A DNA stretch of 55,944 nt from Cupriavidus sp. BIS7. Its GTDB lineage: Bacteria > Pseudomonadota > Gammaproteobacteria > Burkholderiales > Burkholderiaceae. Where the stretch lies: the NCBI RefSeq assembly GCF_000292345.1, contig NZ_ALOU01000064.1, forward strand, positions 1 to 55,944, given 5' to 3'. The notes under the pieces are model-generated. The model was not told where the DNA came from. It saw nothing but the letters and a program-made list of their open reading frames with translations, and did not search any database. Below, piece by piece: positions 17,566-26,853 of the stretch (position 1 is its first letter; each line of letters begins with the position of its first letter). Position numbers and translations under genes: made by a program.

Positions 17566-17682
17566 ATGAAAGTGCTGGCTTCTGTTAAGCGCATTTGCCG
17601 CAACTGCAAAATCATCAAGCGCAACGGTGTCGTGCGCGTGATCTGCTCGTCGGATCCCCGCCACAAGCAACGCCAAGGCTAA
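17566..17682 (+). CDS. rpmJ: 50S ribosomal protein L36 (bL36), zinc-ribbon form
   Basis: This 38-residue ribosomal protein begins [20 protein letters not shown]. The zinc ligands Cys11, Cys14, Cys27 and His33 are all present, so it is the zinc-containing form. GGAAGAGGA lies just upstream of the ATG. It occupies the usual place between infA and rpsM. Confidence 0.95.
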
Positions 17683-17701
17683 TCGGAAAGAGGATTGACG
17701 A

Positions 17702-18067
17702 ATGGCACGTATCGCAGGGGTTAACATCCCGAACCACAAGCACACCGAAATCGGCCTGACGGCTATTTACGGTGTCGGCCGCTCGCGCGCCCGCAAGATT
17801 TGCGAGGCCACCGGTGTACCGTTTGACAAGAAGGTCAAGGATCTGACCGACGCCGACCTGGAAAAGCTTCGTGACGAAGTTGGCAAGGTCACGGTCGAGG
17901 GTGACCTGCGTCGTGAAACCACGATGAACATCAAGCGTCTGATGGACCTTGGTTGCTATCGTGGCATGCGTCACCGCAAGGGTCTGCCGATGCGCGGTCA
18001 GCGTACCCGCACCAACGCCCGTACCCGCAAGGGTCCGCGCAAGGCCGGCGTGGCACTGAAGAAGTAA
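17702..18067 (+). CDS. rpsM: 30S ribosomal protein S13 (uS13)
   Basis: S13 is in the head of the small subunit and contacts tRNA and the large subunit. The 121-residue product begins [20 protein letters not shown] and ends with the basic tail [20 protein letters not shown], diagnostic. It is the first of the alpha-operon genes rpsM-rpsK-rpsD-rpoA-rplQ. Confidence 0.97.
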   Translation: MARIAGVNIPNHKHTEIGLTAIYGVGRSRARKICEATGVPFDKKVKDLTDADLEKLRDEVGKVTVEGDLRRETTMNIKRLMDLGCYRGMRHRKGLPMRGQRTRTNARTRKGPRKAGVALKK

Positions 18068-18091
18068 AGCCGAAGGCATAGGAAGAAACGA

Positions 18092-18493
18092 ATGGCAAAA
18101 GGTCCGAATAACGCCGCCCAGCGCGCGCGTAAGAAGGTCAAGAAGAACGTTGCCGACGGCATCGCGCACGTCCACGCTTCGTTCAACAACACCATCATCA
18201 CGATCACCGACCGTCAGGGCAACGCCCTGTCGTGGGCGACCGCCGGTGGCCAGGGCTTCAAGGGTTCGCGCAAGTCGACCCCGTTCGCTGCCCAGGTTGC
18301 TGCTGAGAACGCAGGCCGTGTTGCGCAAGACCAGGGTATCAAGAACCTGGAAGTGCGTATCAAGGGCCCGGGTCCCGGCCGTGAATCGGCTGTCCGTGCG
18401 CTGAACGCGCTGGGCATCAAGATCGCCGTGATCGAAGATGTGACGCCGGTGCCGCACAACGGCTGCCGTCCGCCGAAGCGCCGCCGTATCTAA
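18092..18493 (+). CDS. rpsK: 30S ribosomal protein S11 (uS11)
   Basis: S11 lines the platform of the small subunit near the E site. The 133-residue product has [19 protein letters not shown] and the C-terminal signature [17 protein letters not shown]. It is followed by a 280-bp gap with a hairpin and a promoter candidate instead of the usual close link to rpsD. Confidence 0.97.
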   Translation: MAKGPNNAAQRARKKVKKNVADGIAHVHASFNNTIITITDRQGNALSWATAGGQGFKGSRKSTPFAAQVAAENAGRVAQDQGIKNLEVRIKGPGPGRESAVRALNALGIKIAVIEDVTPVPHNGCRPPKRRRI

Positions 18494-18515
18494 GCGCCAG
18501 GCTTGCCGAAGAATA

Positions 18516-18535
18516 GCGAGGGGTTATGCCCTCGC
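18516..18535 (+). other. Hairpin after rpsK
   Basis: GCGAGGG (18516-18522) and CCCTCGC (18529-18535) pair with a 6-base loop, 22 bases after the rpsK stop. There is no T-run, so full termination is doubtful. Confidence 0.5.
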
Positions 18536-18545
18536 CTTCGGACTG

Positions 18546-18554
18546 TGGTAGTAT
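18546..18554 (+). promoter_or_regulatory. Extended -10 promoter candidate for rpsD
   Basis: TGG at 18546-18548 directly before TAGTAT (18549-18554) matches an extended -10 (TGn plus hexamer). The -35 region is poor. Transcription would start near 18561 and give a leader of about 210 bases before rpsD, containing the hairpins described separately. Confidence 0.5.
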
Positions 18555-18660
18555 CGCGCGTTCGCCTGCTGCAATTCGTTGCGGCGGGCTTTCGTTTTGC
18601 GTCCGGGGAATGAGGCTTTTGTCTTGTCAGCCGGGCGCACTGTCGTGCTTTTGCGTTGCG

Positions 18661-18727
18661 TCCGTGCGGCTGTGCCGCAGCGGATGAAGAACCATAAGCC
18701 CACCGTCCGTCACAAGCGGTGACGGAC
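18661..18727 (+). other. Structured 5' leader of rpsD (two strong hairpins)
   Basis: One hairpin is TCCG-TGCGGC / GCCGCA-(G)-CGGA at 18661-18684 with a TGT loop. The other is a perfect 9-bp stem GTCCGTCAC / GTGACGGAC at 18705-18727 with loop AAGCG. They end about 47 bases before the rpsD start. S4 autoregulates its mRNA in other bacteria, so this leader is a plausible S4 target; that is inference. Confidence 0.5.
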
Positions 18728-18773
18728 TCGCGGCGCGTCCTGATGGCGCCGTGATCGATCAAAGGAAGACAAA

Positions 18774-19397
18774 GTGGCACGTTATACCGGCCCGAAGGCC
18801 AAACTTTCCCGCCGCGAAGGCACCGATCTGTTCCTGAAGAGCGCCCGTCGCTCGCTGGCTGACAAGTGCAAGCTGGACAGCAAGCCGGGCCAGCACGGCC
18901 GCACCTCGGGCGCCCGTACGTCCGACTACGGCAACCAGCTGCGCGAAAAGCAGAAGGTTAAGCGCATCTATGGCGTGCTCGAGCGCCAGTTCCGTCGCTA
19001 CTTCGCTGAAGCCGACCGTCGCAAGGGCAACACCGGCGAAAAGCTGCTGCAGCTGCTGGAATCGCGCCTGGACAACGTTGTGTACCGCATGGGCTTTGGC
19101 TCGACTCGTGCTGAAGCGCGTCAGCTGGTTTCGCACAAGGCGATCCTGGTGAACGGCCAGCCGCTGAACGTGCCGTCGGCACAGGTGAAGGCAGGCGACG
19201 TGGTGTCGGTGCGCGAGCAGTCGAAGAAGCAAGTGCGTATCGCCGAGGCGCTGTCGCTGGCCGAGCAGTCGGGCTTCCCGACCTGGGTTGCAGTGGACGC
19301 CAAGAAGTTCGAAGGCACGTTCAAGCAAGCTCCGGATCGCGCCGATATCTCGGGCGACATCAACGAAAGCCTGATCGTCGAATTGTATTCGCGTTAA
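18774..19397 (+). CDS. rpsD: 30S ribosomal protein S4 (uS4)
   Basis: S4 nucleates small-subunit assembly and is the translational repressor of the alpha operon in E. coli. The 207-residue product begins [20 protein letters not shown] and has the S4 RNA-binding domain near residues 97-160 ([20 protein letters not shown]). It starts with GTG at 18774 after AAAGGAAG. Tandem hairpins follow it, before rpoA. Confidence 0.97.
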   Translation: MARYTGPKAKLSRREGTDLFLKSARRSLADKCKLDSKPGQHGRTSGARTSDYGNQLREKQKVKRIYGVLERQFRRYFAEADRRKGNTGEKLLQLLESRLDNVVYRMGFGSTRAEARQLVSHKAILVNGQPLNVPSAQVKAGDVVSVREQSKKQVRIAEALSLAEQSGFPTWVAVDAKKFEGTFKQAPDRADISGDINESLIVELYSR

Positions 19398-19455
19398 TCG
19401 CCGAATCGATCATCGAACGATTCAGCGCTTGCCTTCCATACAAGGCTTCGCTTTC

Positions 19456-19511
19456 AGCCCGGCGCGCTTTGCGGCGCGCCGGGCTTATTGCCCATCGTGC
19501 GATGGGTTTTT
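19456..19511 (+). terminator. Two tandem terminator-like hairpins between rpsD and rpoA
   Basis: The first is a perfect 12-bp stem, AGCCCGGCGCGC (19456-19467) with GCGCGCCGGGCT (19474-19485). The second, CCCATC / GATGGG (19491-19506), is followed by TTTTT (19507-19511), a classic terminator layout. Between S4 and RpoA they are either attenuators with partial read-through or mark separate transcription of rpoA. Confidence 0.7.
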
Positions 19512-19572
19512 CAGGTTCCAAACGTCAGCCTTATCGGTGTAACGAGCCGAGGGTATTGAAAAGGACAACCTA

Positions 19573-20553
19573 ATGCAAACAGCACTCCTCAAGCCAAAAA
19601 TCATCGCCGTCGAACCGCTGGGCGACCACCACGCCAAAGTCGTGATGGAGCCGTTTGAGCGCGGTTACGGGCATACGCTCGGCAACGCCCTGCGTCGCGT
19701 ACTGCTGTCGTCGATGGTCGGCTATGCCCCGACTGAGGTCACGATCGCTGGGGTGGTCCACGAGTATTCCACCATCGACGGCGTGCAAGAAGACGTCGTC
19801 AACCTGCTCCTCAATCTGAAGGGCGTGGTGTTCAAGCTGCACAACCGCGACGAAGTCACGGTGTCGCTGCGCAAGGATGGCGAAGGCATTGTGACGGCAG
19901 CTGATATCGAGCTGCCGCACGATGTCGAAATCATCAACCCGGGCCACGTCATCGCTCACCTGTCCGCAGGCGGCAAGCTCGACATGCAGATCAAGGTCGA
20001 ACAAGGCCGCGGCTACGTGCCGGGCAACGTGCGCAAGTTCGGCGACGAATCCGGCAAGGTAATCGGCCGCATCGTGCTGGACGCCTCGTTCTCGCCGGTT
20101 CGCCGCGTTTCGTACGCCGTGGAATCGGCGCGTGTGGAACAGCGTACCGACCTGGACAAGCTGGTGATGAACATCGAAACCGACGGCGTGATCTCGCCGG
20201 AGGAAGCGATTCGCCAGTCGGCCCGTATCCTGGTTGACCAACTGTCGGTGTTCGCCGCGCTGGAAGGCACGGAATCGGCAGCCGAGGCTGCTTCGAGCCG
20301 CGCGCCGCAGATCGATCCGATCCTGCTGCGTCCGGTCGACGACCTCGAACTGACCGTGCGTTCGGCCAACTGCCTGAAGGCCGAGAACATCTACTACATC
20401 GGCGACCTGATCCAGCGTACCGAGAACGAACTGCTCAAGACCCCGAACCTGGGTCGCAAGTCGCTCAACGAGATCAAGGAAGTCCTGGCTTCGCGTGGTC
20501 TGACGCTCGGCATGAAGCTCGAGAACTGGCCGCCCGCAGGTCTGGAGAAGTAA
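19573..20553 (+). CDS. rpoA: DNA-directed RNA polymerase subunit alpha
   Basis: The alpha subunit dimerises to start RNA polymerase assembly and contacts activators and UP elements. The 326-residue product has the N-terminal dimerisation domain ([20 protein letters not shown]) and the C-terminal DNA-binding domain from about residue 245 ([38 protein letters not shown]). Length matches the family (about 326-329). It lies between terminator-like hairpins on both sides, unusual for an alpha-operon gene. Confidence 0.97.
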   Translation: MQTALLKPKIIAVEPLGDHHAKVVMEPFERGYGHTLGNALRRVLLSSMVGYAPTEVTIAGVVHEYSTIDGVQEDVVNLLLNLKGVVFKLHNRDEVTVSLRKDGEGIVTAADIELPHDVEIINPGHVIAHLSAGGKLDMQIKVEQGRGYVPGNVRKFGDESGKVIGRIVLDASFSPVRRVSYAVESARVEQRTDLDKLVMNIETDGVISPEEAIRQSARILVDQLSVFAALEGTESAAEAASSRAPQIDPILLRPVDDLELTVRSANCLKAENIYYIGDLIQRTENELLKTPNLGRKSLNEIKEVLASRGLTLGMKLENWPPAGLEK

Positions 20554-20559
20554 TTGGAG

Positions 20560-20589
20560 TTGCGGGGCTGTGGCAACACGGCCCCGCAA
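20560..20589 (+). terminator. Hairpin between rpoA and rplQ
   Basis: TTGCGGGGC (20560-20568) pairs perfectly with GCCCCGCAA (20581-20589) over a 12-base loop, followed by only TTT. It may be a weak attenuator or a stabilising 3' end. Confidence 0.5.
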
Positions 20590-20706
20590 TTTCGTACGCG
20601 CCACTGGCATACCGCTTGTGGCATGGAAGCACTACCGGCCCGCGCCCGTGCAAGATGCAAAGGCGATAGAAGAGCTGGTTAAACACTACAATCGAAAGGA
20701 ATCATC

Positions 20707-21102
20707 ATGCGTCACCGTCATGGTTTGCGGAAACTGAACCGCACCTCGTCGCACCGTCTCGCGATGCTGCGCAACATGTCCAACTCGCTGTTCCAGCACG
20801 AGCTGATCAAGACCACCGTGCCCAAGGCCAAGGAACTGCGCAAGGTTGTCGAGCCGCTCATCACGCTGGCCAAGAAGGACACCGTTGCCAACCGTCGTCT
20901 GGCTTTCGCCCGTCTGCGCGACCGCGACATGGTTACCAAGCTGTTCACCGAACTGGGTCCGCGCTACGCCACCCGTCCGGGCGGCTACACCCGCATCCTG
21001 AAGTTCGGTTTCCGTCAGGGCGACAACGCGCCGATGGCGCTGGTCGAACTGGTGGATCGTCCGGAAGTCACCGAAGCCCCGGCTGAAGAAGCTGCGGAAT
21101 AA
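20707..21102 (+). CDS. rplQ: 50S ribosomal protein L17 (bL17)
   Basis: L17 is near the peptide exit of the large subunit. The 131-residue product begins [20 protein letters not shown], has [20 protein letters not shown] and ends with a Glu/Ala-rich tail. It closes the superlocus and is followed by a strong terminator. Confidence 0.97.
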   Translation: MRHRHGLRKLNRTSSHRLAMLRNMSNSLFQHELIKTTVPKAKELRKVVEPLITLAKKDTVANRRLAFARLRDRDMVTKLFTELGPRYATRPGGYTRILKFGFRQGDNAPMALVELVDRPEVTEAPAEEAAE

Positions 21103-21156
21103 GTGATGGCCGCGCCCGTCGCACACTGACGGGCTAACGGACACCGCACTACAATC

Positions 21157-21187
21157 GAGCCAGGCTTCTGCCTGGCTCTTTTGTTTT
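21157..21187 (+). terminator. Rho-independent terminator after rplQ
   Basis: A perfect 9-bp stem GAGCCAGGC / GCCTGGCTC with a TTCT loop is followed by TTTTGTTTT. It ends the ribosomal superlocus. Confidence 0.93.
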
Positions 21188-21203
21188 GTGCTCCCGTCAT
21201 GAC

Positions 21204-21584
21204 ATGACCGATTCAGAATTCTCTCCTGTCCCCCAGGCGGCAGACTCGCTAGAGTCGGTGCTGGTGGCGATGACAAACCTGCCGGACGAGGCCTCCGCGA
21301 TCAAGGTGGCCAGGGCCGTGCTCGAAGCACGTGTGGCGGCCTGTGTGAACCGCCTTGCGCCTTGCCAGTCCGAGTACTGGTGGCAAGGCAAGCTTGAGCA
21401 GGCGCAGGAATGGCCGCTGCTGATGAAGACCACCCGGCGCCAGTATGCAGCGCTGGAAGCGGTAATCCGCGCCGAGCATCCGTATGATGTTCCAGAACTC
21501 ATCGCGTGGCCGCTGGCAACTGGCTTGCCTGCGTACCTGACATGGGTGCAGAACGAAGCGACGGGTACCAAGAAAAACGGCTGA
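21204..21584 (+). CDS. cutA: CutA-family protein (divalent-cation tolerance)
   Basis: CutA proteins are small trimeric PII-like cytoplasmic proteins linked to copper tolerance, with unsettled molecular function. From the ATG at 21204 the product is 126 residues. It has the family signatures ARAVLEARVAACVNRLAP, SEYWWQGKLEQAQEWPLLMK and HPYDVPELIAWP. The N-terminus is about 15 residues longer than the core, and no clear Shine-Dalgarno is visible because the rplQ terminator lies just upstream. It is followed closely by dsbD, the arrangement common in Burkholderiaceae. Confidence 0.92.
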   Translation: MTDSEFSPVPQAADSLESVLVAMTNLPDEASAIKVARAVLEARVAACVNRLAPCQSEYWWQGKLEQAQEWPLLMKTTRRQYAALEAVIRAEHPYDVPELIAWPLATGLPAYLTWVQNEATGTKKNG

Positions 21585-21612
21585 AGCCGTGCAAGTATCG
21601 GAACAAAGACAC

Positions 21613-23574
21613 ATGGCAATGACGGGCAACAGCATCGAAACGGCTTGGAAAGCGGGTCCAGCACGCGAAAGCAGGCTGTGGCATATCGCCACAGTCTGGC
21701 TGACTGCATTGGCATGCCTGTTCCTCTGGGCCAATGCGCACGCTGCAGCCGCGGAGGACTTCCTTCCTCCTGAGCAGGCATTTCGTTTCGCAGCCAGGCA
21801 GATCGATCCAAAGACTGTCGAAGTCCGCTTCGACGTGGCCGACGGCTACTACCTGTACCGTGAGCGGTTTGCCTTTGCAGCCAAGCCGGCAGGTGTGAAG
21901 CTCGGCAAGCCGGATATGCCGCAGGGCAACGTGCATTTCGATGAGACCTTCGGTAAGGACATGGAGACTTATCGCCGCGCCGTCGTGATCAAGGTACCCG
22001 TCGACGAGGCGCCGGCCGATGGCAAGTGGTCGCTGGTCGTGACGTCGCAGGGGTGCGCTGACAAGGGTCTCTGCTATCCACCGATGGAGAGCGTCTACAA
22101 GGTGGGCGGCTCTGCGCTCTCGAACCTGTTCGGAGACCGTAGCGCGCCTGGCCAGTCCACACCGGAGGCGCAGGCGCCGGCCCAGGCACCGGCCACAGCC
22201 GGTCCTGGTGCGAACACGGGCAGTGCGCAATCTGGCCGTGCCACAAGTCTTGCTGACGACAGCGATCGCATTGCCGGTGCGCTGGCCAGCCGCAACCTCG
22301 CGCTGATCGGCGCGCTGTTCTTCGGCCTCGGATTGCTGTTGACGTTCACGCCATGCGTTCTGCCGATGGTCCCGATTCTGTCGTCGATCGTTGTGGGCGA
22401 GCATGTCACGCGCTGGCGAGCCTTTGTCGTGTCCCTGGCCTATGTGCTCGGCATGGCCGTGGTCTACACGGCTGTGGGCGTCGCGGCGGGTCTGGCCGGA
22501 GAAGGGCTTGCCGCTGCACTGCAGACTCCATGGGTGCTCGGGACTTTCGCATTGATGATGGTCGCGCTGGCCATGTCGATGTTTGGCCTCTACGAGCTTC
22601 AGATGCCGCACCGCTGGCAAGCCCGGTTGACCGAATCGTCAAGCCGCCACGAGAGTGGGCAGGTGGTCGGCGCCGCAGCGATGGGTGCGATCTCGGCGCT
22701 GATCGTGGGCCCGTGCGTCACGGCGCCATTGGCTGGGGCGCTGGCCTACATCGCGCAGACCGGAGACGCGTTGACTGGTGGTGCGGCCCTGTTGGCGATG
22801 GCACTTGGAATGGGCGTTCCGCTGCTGCTGGTGGGCGTTGGGGCAGGCAATCTGCTTCCGCGGGCCGGCAAGTGGATGGAGACAACCAAGCGCTTTTTCG
22901 GCTTCCTGCTCATCGGAGTGGCGATCTGGATGGTGACGCCAGTATTGCCTGCATGGGTTGTCATGCTGGCCTGGGCAGCACTGCTGCTTGTGGCGGCCGT
23001 GTACCTCGGCGCGTTCGACGCACTTGGCCCCGATCCGCGAGGGCTGTCCCGGCTCGGCAAGGGCCTTGGCTTGCTGGCGGCGCTCGCCGGTGGAATCCAG
23101 ATTGTTGGCGTGGCATCGGGTGGAAGGGATCCCCTGCAACCGTTATCGCACCTGGCAAGTACTTCGTCCATCGGTGCAGCTTTGCCGCGCGCTGAAGGGA
23201 TCCGCTTCGAACGAGTGCGCAGCATTGCCGAGCTTGACGCACGCGTCGCTCGGGCTGCGGCGGAAGGGCGCCCGGTCTTGCTGGACTTCTACGCCGACTG
23301 GTGCGTGAGCTGCAAGGAAATGGAGAAGCTGACGTTCCCTGACGTGAAGGTCAGCGCGCGGCTCGCCAACGTCGTGTTGTTGCAAGCCGATGTGACTGCA
23401 AACAATGCCGACGATCGGGCGCTGCTCAAGCGCTTCGGGCTGTTCGGCCCGCCGGGCATCATCCTGTTCGACAAGGATGGCCGGGAGCGTCCCGTGCGCG
23501 TGATCGGCTATCAATCGGCGCCCCGCTTCCTCGATAGCCTGGAGCGAGCGTTAGGGCCGCAACCGCAGACCTGA
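21613..23574 (+). CDS. dsbD: Thiol:disulfide interchange protein DsbD
   Basis: DsbD carries electrons from cytoplasmic thioredoxin across the inner membrane to periplasmic DsbC and cytochrome c maturation partners. From the ATG at 21613 it has about 653 residues. It has an N-terminal hydrophobic signal, then a periplasmic alpha domain with Cys148 and Cys154 (GCADKGLC). A multi-pass membrane domain follows with Cys248 (TPCVLPMVP) and Cys368 (GPCVTAPL). The C-terminal thioredoxin domain has Cys564 and Cys567 (ADWCVSC). All three cysteine pairs are intact. GTG at 21589 is an alternative start. Its nearness to cytochrome c4 and ResB/CcsA genes fits a role in reducing apocytochrome thiols. Confidence 0.95.
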   Translation: MAMTGNSIETAWKAGPARESRLWHIATVWLTALACLFLWANAHAAAAEDFLPPEQAFRFAARQIDPKTVEVRFDVADGYYLYRERFAFAAKPAGVKLGKPDMPQGNVHFDETFGKDMETYRRAVVIKVPVDEAPADGKWSLVVTSQGCADKGLCYPPMESVYKVGGSALSNLFGDRSAPGQSTPEAQAPAQAPATAGPGANTGSAQSGRATSLADDSDRIAGALASRNLALIGALFFGLGLLLTFTPCVLPMVPILSSIVVGEHVTRWRAFVVSLAYVLGMAVVYTAVGVAAGLAGEGLAAALQTPWVLGTFALMMVALAMSMFGLYELQMPHRWQARLTESSSRHESGQVVGAAAMGAISALIVGPCVTAPLAGALAYIAQTGDALTGGAALLAMALGMGVPLLLVGVGAGNLLPRAGKWMETTKRFFGFLLIGVAIWMVTPVLPAWVVMLAWAALLLVAAVYLGAFDALGPDPRGLSRLGKGLGLLAALAGGIQIVGVASGGRDPLQPLSHLASTSSIGAALPRAEGIRFERVRSIAELDARVARAAAEGRPVLLDFYADWCVSCKEMEKLTFPDVKVSARLANVVLLQADVTANNADDRALLKRFGLFGPPGIILFDKDGRERPVRVIGYQSAPRFLDSLERALGPQPQT

Positions 23575-23724
23575 GTACGGTGCGCCGGCTAACGGTCCAG
23601 CCAGCGCCCCAGGCCCCGGCAGCCACTTGTTGCGGCTACCACGCTGCCGCGCGGAAGCGTTCCCGGTGAGTAACGCGCCCGTGGTGTCGAGCGGTTCAAT
23701 CGTATAGACCTGGCTGGCCGAGAA

Positions 23725-23742
23725 GCCCGGCGCTGGCCGGGC
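23725..23742 (-). terminator. Possible weak terminator for hemB
   Basis: GCCCGGC and GCCGGGC form a 7-bp stem with a 4-base loop, 15 bases beyond the hemB stop on the minus strand, followed by TTCT only. The rest of the 182-bp dsbD-hemB gap shows no gene. Confidence 0.4.
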
Positions 23743-23756
23743 AGGTCCATCCGTGA

Positions 23757-24866
<1,110 letters not shown>

Positions 24867-24965
24867 TCATACTCGCGGACACCTTGTGTTGCTTCGCGCA
24901 GCGCGGATGTCCCCCGCTACTCCTCCCTGAGCGGGTACCCGCCCTGAATCGGCGGGAAAGTTCAT

Positions 24966-24993
24966 CCCCGTTGTTCGCAACGGGGTTTTTTTT
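24966..24993 (+). terminator. Strong plus-strand terminator between two minus-strand genes
   Basis: CCCCGTTG (24966-24973) and CAACGGGG (24978-24985) with a TTCG loop are followed by eight T (24986-24993). The orientation is plus, while engB and hemB on both sides run minus. In the minus direction the T-run is missing. It either blocks antisense transcription into engB or ends an unrecognised plus-strand transcript. Confidence 0.85.
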
Positions 24994-25016
24994 GGGGAGA
25001 GCGGTAGCGCGCCAAT

Positions 25017-25700
25017 TCAGCCCTGTGGGGCGTCGGGCGCATCCGTGGCGGAAACGGCGGGCTGCGCCTCCGGCAATGCCAGCCAACCGGCCACCACGCG
25101 CTGCGCCTCCTCGATTCCGCGTCGCTTGAGACTCGAGAACAGTTGCGCAGTCAGGGCCGGCGGATCTTCCATCTGTTCCGCGTAGTCAGCCAGCATCTGG
25201 CGCGTTGCGCGCAGCGCTTTGGCGTTCTCGCTGGTAGTGAGCTTGTCGGCCTTGGTCAGCAATATGTGAATCGGCTTGCCCGTGGGCAGGAACCACTCGA
25301 CCATCTGGCAATCCAGTTCCGTAAATGGGCGGCGCGCGTCCATCATCAGAATCAGCCCGGACAACTGTGGTCGCGTCTGCACGTAGTCGGATAGCAGGCC
25401 TTGCCAGTGAAACTTGGCGCTGCCCGAGACTTCCGCGTAGCCATAGCCCGGCAGGTCCACCAGAAAACCGATTGGGTCCGGTGCCTTGACCGGCGCCACC
25501 GTAAAGTAGTTGATATGCTGCGTGCGGCCTGGTGTGCGCGAGGAGAATGCCAGGCGCTTCTGGTTGCACAGTGTGTTGATGGCCGTCGACTTGCCGGCAT
25601 TGGAGCGTCCGGCGAACGCTACCTCGGGGACCGCCGTGGCAGGCAGGTCGCGCAGGTGGTTGACGGTTGTAAAGAAGCGGGCCTGGTGTAGAAGGGACAT
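25017..25700 (-). CDS. engB: Ribosome biogenesis GTPase EngB/YsxC/YihA
   Basis: EngB is an essential TRAFAC GTPase acting in late 50S assembly. The 227-residue protein has G1 GRSNAGKST (31-39), G3 DLPGYGY (82-88), G4 TKADK near residue 149 and G5-like SSLKRRG. Its C-terminal Ala/Pro tail is about 20 residues longer than the core. It lies upstream of hemB on the minus strand with a 267-bp gap. Confidence 0.95.
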   Translation of the reverse strand: MSLLHQARFFTTVNHLRDLPATAVPEVAFAGRSNAGKSTAINTLCNQKRLAFSSRTPGRTQHINYFTVAPVKAPDPIGFLVDLPGYGYAEVSGSAKFHWQGLLSDYVQTRPQLSGLILMMDARRPFTELDCQMVEWFLPTGKPIHILLTKADKLTTSENAKALRATRQMLADYAEQMEDPPALTAQLFSSLKRRGIEEAQRVVAGWLALPEAQPAVSATDAPDAPQG

Positions 25701-26024
25701 ACAAGAGAACGTTGAGGCGGACGACGCGGCGAAAGCCTAATACAAAGTGCAATGCGGACGTCGACACAGAGACTGATCTAAGTCAATCCGGAAAGCGATT
25801 TATTGTACAATAACCCGGTTTACGGTCTCCTGAGCGGGTGACGTGTGGCATCCTTGCGCGATGTCATCGGCGATGCTTTAAATTGCCCGGAAGAATGTCC
25901 CGGTCAGTTGCAGCATTGCGTATCCCGGTCAGCCCCTGCCCCCAAATTGGCGCTTCCTCACCGCCTGGCAAGGGACGATCGGCGTGCATTACGGTGTTCA
26001 TAACAATTCTGACAAGGTGTACGA
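25701..26024. other. Divergent region between engB and cytochrome c4
   Basis: These 324 bp hold no supported gene. A perfect 14-bp palindrome TTATTGTACAATAA lies at 25800-25813. In the plus direction it contains TACAAT (25806-25811), 17 bases after TCAATC (25783-25788), a candidate promoter with a leader of about 207 bases for cytochrome c4. The palindrome also gives TACAAT in the minus direction, so it could serve or control both genes. Confidence 0.55.
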
Positions 26025-26684
26025 ATGAACCGCATTGCGAAACTTCTGGGTGTCATGGCATTGGCCGTTCCAATGGCTGCCATGAGTGGACTGGCATCTG
26101 CCGCAGAGCAGGCCGCCGCCAAGGCAGATCCCTCCAAGGGCGAGACACTTTATTCGCAAGGCGCACCTGATCGCAATGTTCCCGCTTGCCTCTCCTGCCA
26201 CGGTGCCGCCGGAAACAGTGCCGCAGCCACCAACCCCAAGCTGGCTGGCCAGCAGGCGGGCTACGTACACAAGCAACTGACCGACTTCAAGGCGAAGGAT
26301 CGTAACAACGCCATCATGACGCCGTATGCGTCCGCCCTGACCGATCAGGAAATGAAGGACATCGGCGCCTACCTTGCCAAGCAGCAGATCAAGCCTGCCA
26401 CGGCGAAGAACAAGGATACGATCGAGGAAGGCCAGAAGATCTATCGCGGAGGTATCGCCGCCAAGGGCGTGCCGGCCTGCGCAGGATGCCATGGCCCGAC
26501 TGGTGCCGGCATTCCGGCGCAATATCCGCGTATTGGAGGCCAGTTCTCCGAATACACCGAAGCGCAACTGGTGGCGTTCCGCCAGGGCACCCGCAAGAAC
26601 AATTCGGTCATGAGCACGATTACCGCCAGGATGTCGGATGCCGAGATCAAGGCGGTCGCGGATTACGTCGCTGGCGTCCGTTAA
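26025..26684 (+). CDS. Diheme cytochrome c4, periplasmic
   Basis: Cytochromes c4 are membrane-associated periplasmic electron carriers to terminal oxidases. The 219-residue product has a signal peptide (cleavage probably after ASA at 26) and two similar haem domains, with CLSCH at 55-59 and CAGCH at 152-156. The two-domain repeat, with conserved Pro-Lys-Leu/Pro-Arg-Ile and Met-containing loops in each half, is typical of c4. It is followed by the ResB/CcsA maturation genes, which attach its haem. Confidence 0.93.
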   Translation: MNRIAKLLGVMALAVPMAAMSGLASAAEQAAAKADPSKGETLYSQGAPDRNVPACLSCHGAAGNSAAATNPKLAGQQAGYVHKQLTDFKAKDRNNAIMTPYASALTDQEMKDIGAYLAKQQIKPATAKNKDTIEEGQKIYRGGIAAKGVPACAGCHGPTGAGIPAQYPRIGGQFSEYTEAQLVAFRQGTRKNNSVMSTITARMSDAEIKAVADYVAGVR

Positions 26685-26754
26685 GTCGTACCTGGCTGGC
26701 ATGGCAGGGTATCCCCGCAGGGGATGAACCCGTTGTGCCGGCATCAATCGAAGA

Positions 26755-26796
26755 GGGTGGCCTGCTTGCCAAAGCACGTCCACCCTTTTTTGTTTT
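26755..26796 (+). terminator. Terminator between cytochrome c4 and resB
   Basis: GGGTGG (26755-26760) pairs with CCACCC (26780-26785), enclosing a small inner hairpin GCTT/AAGC, and is followed by TTTTTTGTTTT. It probably limits read-through from the cytochrome gene. Confidence 0.75.
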
Positions 26797-26853
26797 CGGC
26801 GCCGGGATCGGCGTCACTTTCCGCATCAAACCGGCTTTCAGGCATTACCGCAC

